64,000 nt of DNA from Toxorhynchites rutilus septentrionalis (lineage: Eukaryota; Arthropoda; Insecta; Diptera; Culicidae), in assembly GCF_029784135.1 (NCBI RefSeq), contig NC_073746.1, forward strand, positions 260,749,598-260,813,597. Reading direction: 5' to 3'. Each line of letters begins with the position of its first letter. Positions within the stretch are counted from its first letter, which is position 1. The notes under the pieces were generated by a model that worked only from the letters and a program-made list of their open reading frames with translations, was not told the DNA's origin and made no database searches. Positions 61,675 through 64,000 of the stretch are shown piece by piece. The position numbers were made by a program, and so were the translations under genes.

Positions 61675-62992
61675 TCTAACAATTTACGAATACAGGATAA
61701 CATTGCAATCGCCCTATACGAGTTGTGATCGCAAGCCGGCTTGTTGGGTTTCCGTATGGCTATCACTCTCACTTGTCTCCAGTCATGCGGGACAATATTC
61801 AGCTCCAGAAACTTGTTGAACAAGTTCAGCAAACGCTGTTTTGCCAAGTCGGGAAGATTCTTCAACAAGTTGAATTTAATCTTGTCCGACCCCGGAGCTG
61901 AATTGTTACATGAGAGAAGGGCAATTGAGAATTCCACCATCGAAAAATTCTCATAATCGCTTTGAAGTGGAATGTCGCGTACGACGTTTTGTGCAGGAAC
62001 GGTGTCGGGGTAAACCTTCCTTGCAAAGTTAAAAATCCAACGGTCAGAGTATTCCTCACTTTCGTTTGTATGGTTCCAGCCACGCATTTTCCTAGCCGTA
62101 TTCCAAAGAGTGCTCATAGCGGTCTCCCTTGACAAACCATTGACGAACTTCCGCCAATATCCACGCTTTTTTGCTTTAATCAAACCTTTTAGTTTGGCTT
62201 CTAGAGCTTGGTACTTTAGAAACCATTCCACTAATCCAGTTTTCCTGAATTTTTTGAAAGCAGATGATTTTTCAAGGTAGACCTTTGAACACTCCTTGTC
62301 CCACCAAAGTGATGGAGGACGACGTCGGAAAGTGGTAGCCGGTACACGTTTCTTTTGAGCTTGAAGTGCGCTTTCGTAAATCAAACTCGATATAAAGTTA
62401 TACTCTTCGAGTGGAGGAAGTTCATGCATTGAAACAATTGCTTCAGATATTATTTCCGCAAATGTTCTCCAGTCAATATTCTTCGTGAGGTCATACGAAA
62501 TATTGACTGACTCACGAGAGCTTGATTCATTAGCGATCGATAAAATTATTGGTAGGTGATCACTACCGTGGGGATCTTGGATTACCTTCCACATGCAATC
62601 CAGGGATAACGAAGAAGAGCATAGAGATATGTCTAGCATGCTTGCCCGTGCAGGAGGGTTGGCTATTCTGGTTGCTTCCCCAGTATTCAAAACTGTCAAT
62701 TTGAAGTTGTCGCACAGATCATAAATCAAAGTGGCACGGTTGTCATCGTAGAGTGATCCCCATGCTGTTCCATGGGAGTTGAAATCACCTAAGATCAACC
62801 GCGGCTCCGGCATTGCCTCGATAGTATCAAAGAACTGATGGCGGCCTATCGTAGTTCTGGGAGGGAGATATATCGAAGCAATGCAGAGGTCTTTGCCATT
62901 GCACTATGGTCCAGGAGGTGCATTTAAGTGGAAATTAGCATCTAGAGCTCGACAGTGATTCTCTAGACAAAAACTGTTTTCGACAAAGTTGT
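61675..62992 (-). pseudogene. I-clade LINE: endonuclease and RT N-terminus
   Basis: From high to low coordinate: SIICNNFVENSFCLENHCRA, LNAPPGP, then a TAG at 62904-62906 (probably a mutated Trp codon), DLCIASIYLPPRTT, and LILGDFNSHGTAWGS (the DxN catalytic motif, about 62.78 kb). Next come the SDH motif in DPHGSDHLPIILSI (about 62.55 kb) and the linker PSLWWDKECSKVY. RT start: NNSAPGSDKIKFNLLKNL (about 61.9 kb) and AIRKPNKPACDHNSYRAIAM (about 61.72 kb), LEKMIL, then a frame break. The earliest endonuclease residues (catalytic Glu) are lost upstream of 62992, so this copy could not nick DNA. Confidence 0.88.
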
Positions 62993-63015
62993 TACATATA
63001 ATAGAGCGCTCATTT

Positions 63016-63486
63016 TTATGTTATCAAAAATAGGGTGATCAAAATTGTCGATGAAATGAAAAATCTAACTTTCTTATCTTTATAGATAGAGGTAAACATA
63101 GTTCGAAAATATTTATTTTTTTTATCCCATTTATTTATTTATTAGGCTCATTAGCATTTTAGCTGTAACAGAGCCGGATTTTAATCGTGTACATGTACAT
63201 ATGTTTATGTTTCTATAAACTGTAAATTACACAGTAGTTAGTAGTAGCCATTTAGGCGTTAAGTTTTCTGTTCCATTACATTATGGTAAATTACACTCTA
63301 GTAGCCATTTCGGCGTAAGGGTATTCTATCTGTTCTTCCATTGTTCAGCAGTCCGGACAGCGGAGACAGTTGATATTGATCATTGTTGGGTTATTTATAG
63401 AACAGCAGCCCGATGTTTCTTGCAGAGCAGAGCAGTTGCATGGATGAATCGATCTAATTTCAATACTCCGACTATTCCAAAGTCCG
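63016..63486. other. Unassigned repeat-like DNA before the right-edge LINE
   Basis: Contains GTAGCCATTTAGGCG (63245) and GTAGCCATTTCGGCG (63302), a near-duplicate about 57 bp apart. It also has the string TTATTAGGCTCATTAGCATT (63141) typical of a repeat terminus. The RT frame below stays open upstream to about 63350, but no motif is recognisable. Confidence 0.45.
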
Positions 63487-64000
63487 TGTTTCTGGGCAAT
63501 TTGGAGTCAACATCTGTGCTCGAATCATGCAACCTTTTTTCTCATCACTTCAGTTCCGTTTTTTCGAATGCGACTGCGAATACGGATGAAATTGTAAAAG
63601 CAGCTATCAATGTTCCAGAGAATCTCATTAATCTGCGCTTATTTGGGATTAGCTCTACGGATGTCACTAAGGCCGTTAAGAAATTAAAGAAATCGGTCTC
63701 TCCGGGTCCCGACGGTGTACCTGCAATAATTTTTTGCCGCTGTGTTGATGCTTTAGCTGAGCCCTTAGCCTGGATCTTTACTGCATCGTTGGATCAAGGA
63801 ATTTTTCCCGAGATTTGGAAGCATTCCTTTATGTTTCCTGTTCATAAAAAGGGCGACAAACGAGACGTAACAAACTATCGGGGTATAACAAGTCTTTCTG
63901 CTGCTTCAAAAATATTTGAGATAATTGTGAAAGAAGCTATCTTCTTTCATGTCAAAAGCTACATCTCTCCGTCGCAACACGGTTTTATGCCAGGGCGCTC
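63487..64000 (+). pseudogene. Non-LTR reverse transcriptase, N-terminal part, cut by the window edge
   Basis: One open plus frame with no internal stop. It reads VFLGNLESTSVLESCNLFSH, then the RT start KLKKSVSPGPDGVPAIIF (about 63.7 kb), FPEIWKHSFMFPVHKKGDK (about 63.83 kb), VTNYRGITSLSAASKIFE and ISPSQHGFMPGRS at the edge. This is the order of Jockey/CR1-type RT motifs. The catalytic YADD region would lie beyond the window, so integrity cannot be judged and it may be a live ORF2 without a visible start. Confidence 0.85.

Larger units (their letters stand above)
59095..63015 (-). mobile_element. I-clade LINE with RNase H (MosquI-like), ORF1 missing
   Basis: Minus-strand LINE body with endonuclease, RT, RNase H and C-terminus. 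About 460 bp of 3' untranslated sequence end near CCCGTTAGGCTGACGCTTAA and a TA-rich tail at about 59095. The 5' part before the endonuclease (ORF1) is absent, so it is 5' truncated. The motif set agrees with I-type elements of Aedes as I recall them. Confidence 0.85.

Overview
The window is animal DNA and most likely from a culicine mosquito of Aedes type. The support is a DD37E (ITmD37E-type) Tc1/mariner element present twice, a tRNA-derived SINE of Feilai type, I-clade and Loa-type LINEs with RNase H, many TA-, TTAA- and 8-bp-flanked MITEs, short 62-73 bp GT-AG introns, an odorant receptor gene and DM4/12-family genes. Species is an inference; the genes are insect and the repeats look mosquito.

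Host genes are few and all on the minus strand. Three DM4/12-domain secreted-protein genes lie at 28.3-29.0, 40.5-41.2 and 51.6-52.3 kb. Each has two exons, with one short intron at the same codon position. The last two are close paralogues and share an upstream block. A complete four-exon odorant receptor gene (458 aa) sits at 49.5-51.0 kb, just downstream of the third DM4/12 gene. A weak candidate for a small secreted peptide, with a TATA box, lies at 54.6-55.0 kb on the plus strand.

The rest is mostly transposon debris. From 0 to 13 kb: a duplicated block with a tiny internally deleted SINE, a 251-bp TA array, DD37E copy 1 (nearly intact transposase), a mariner remnant and a foldback MITE. 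From 13 to 24.4 kb (all minus strand): a dead Tc1, a Jockey-type LINE, two hAT C-terminal domains, and a decayed Loa-type LINE split by DD37E copy 2. From 25 to 39.7 kb: a Feilai-like SINE, a 1.27-kb TIR element, an I/R1-type LINE, a Copia fragment, a mariner remnant, twin hAT MITEs and a dead DD41D element. From 43.7 to 48.5 kb: two inverted copies of a repeat family, an I-type LINE fragment, a pogo-like remnant and a Tc1-derived MITE. From 52.6 to 64 kb: a TTAA element with a nested SINE, an 8-bp-flanked element, two abutting MITEs, a nearly whole I-clade LINE body and a LINE reverse transcriptase running off the right edge.

I see no rRNA, functional tRNA, CRISPR array or bacterial operon. 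The chemosensory receptor and the DM4/12 genes are the only loci I would treat as functional host genes. DD37E copy 1 is the only transposase open from end to end, although it carries a 3-residue deletion in the catalytic loop.
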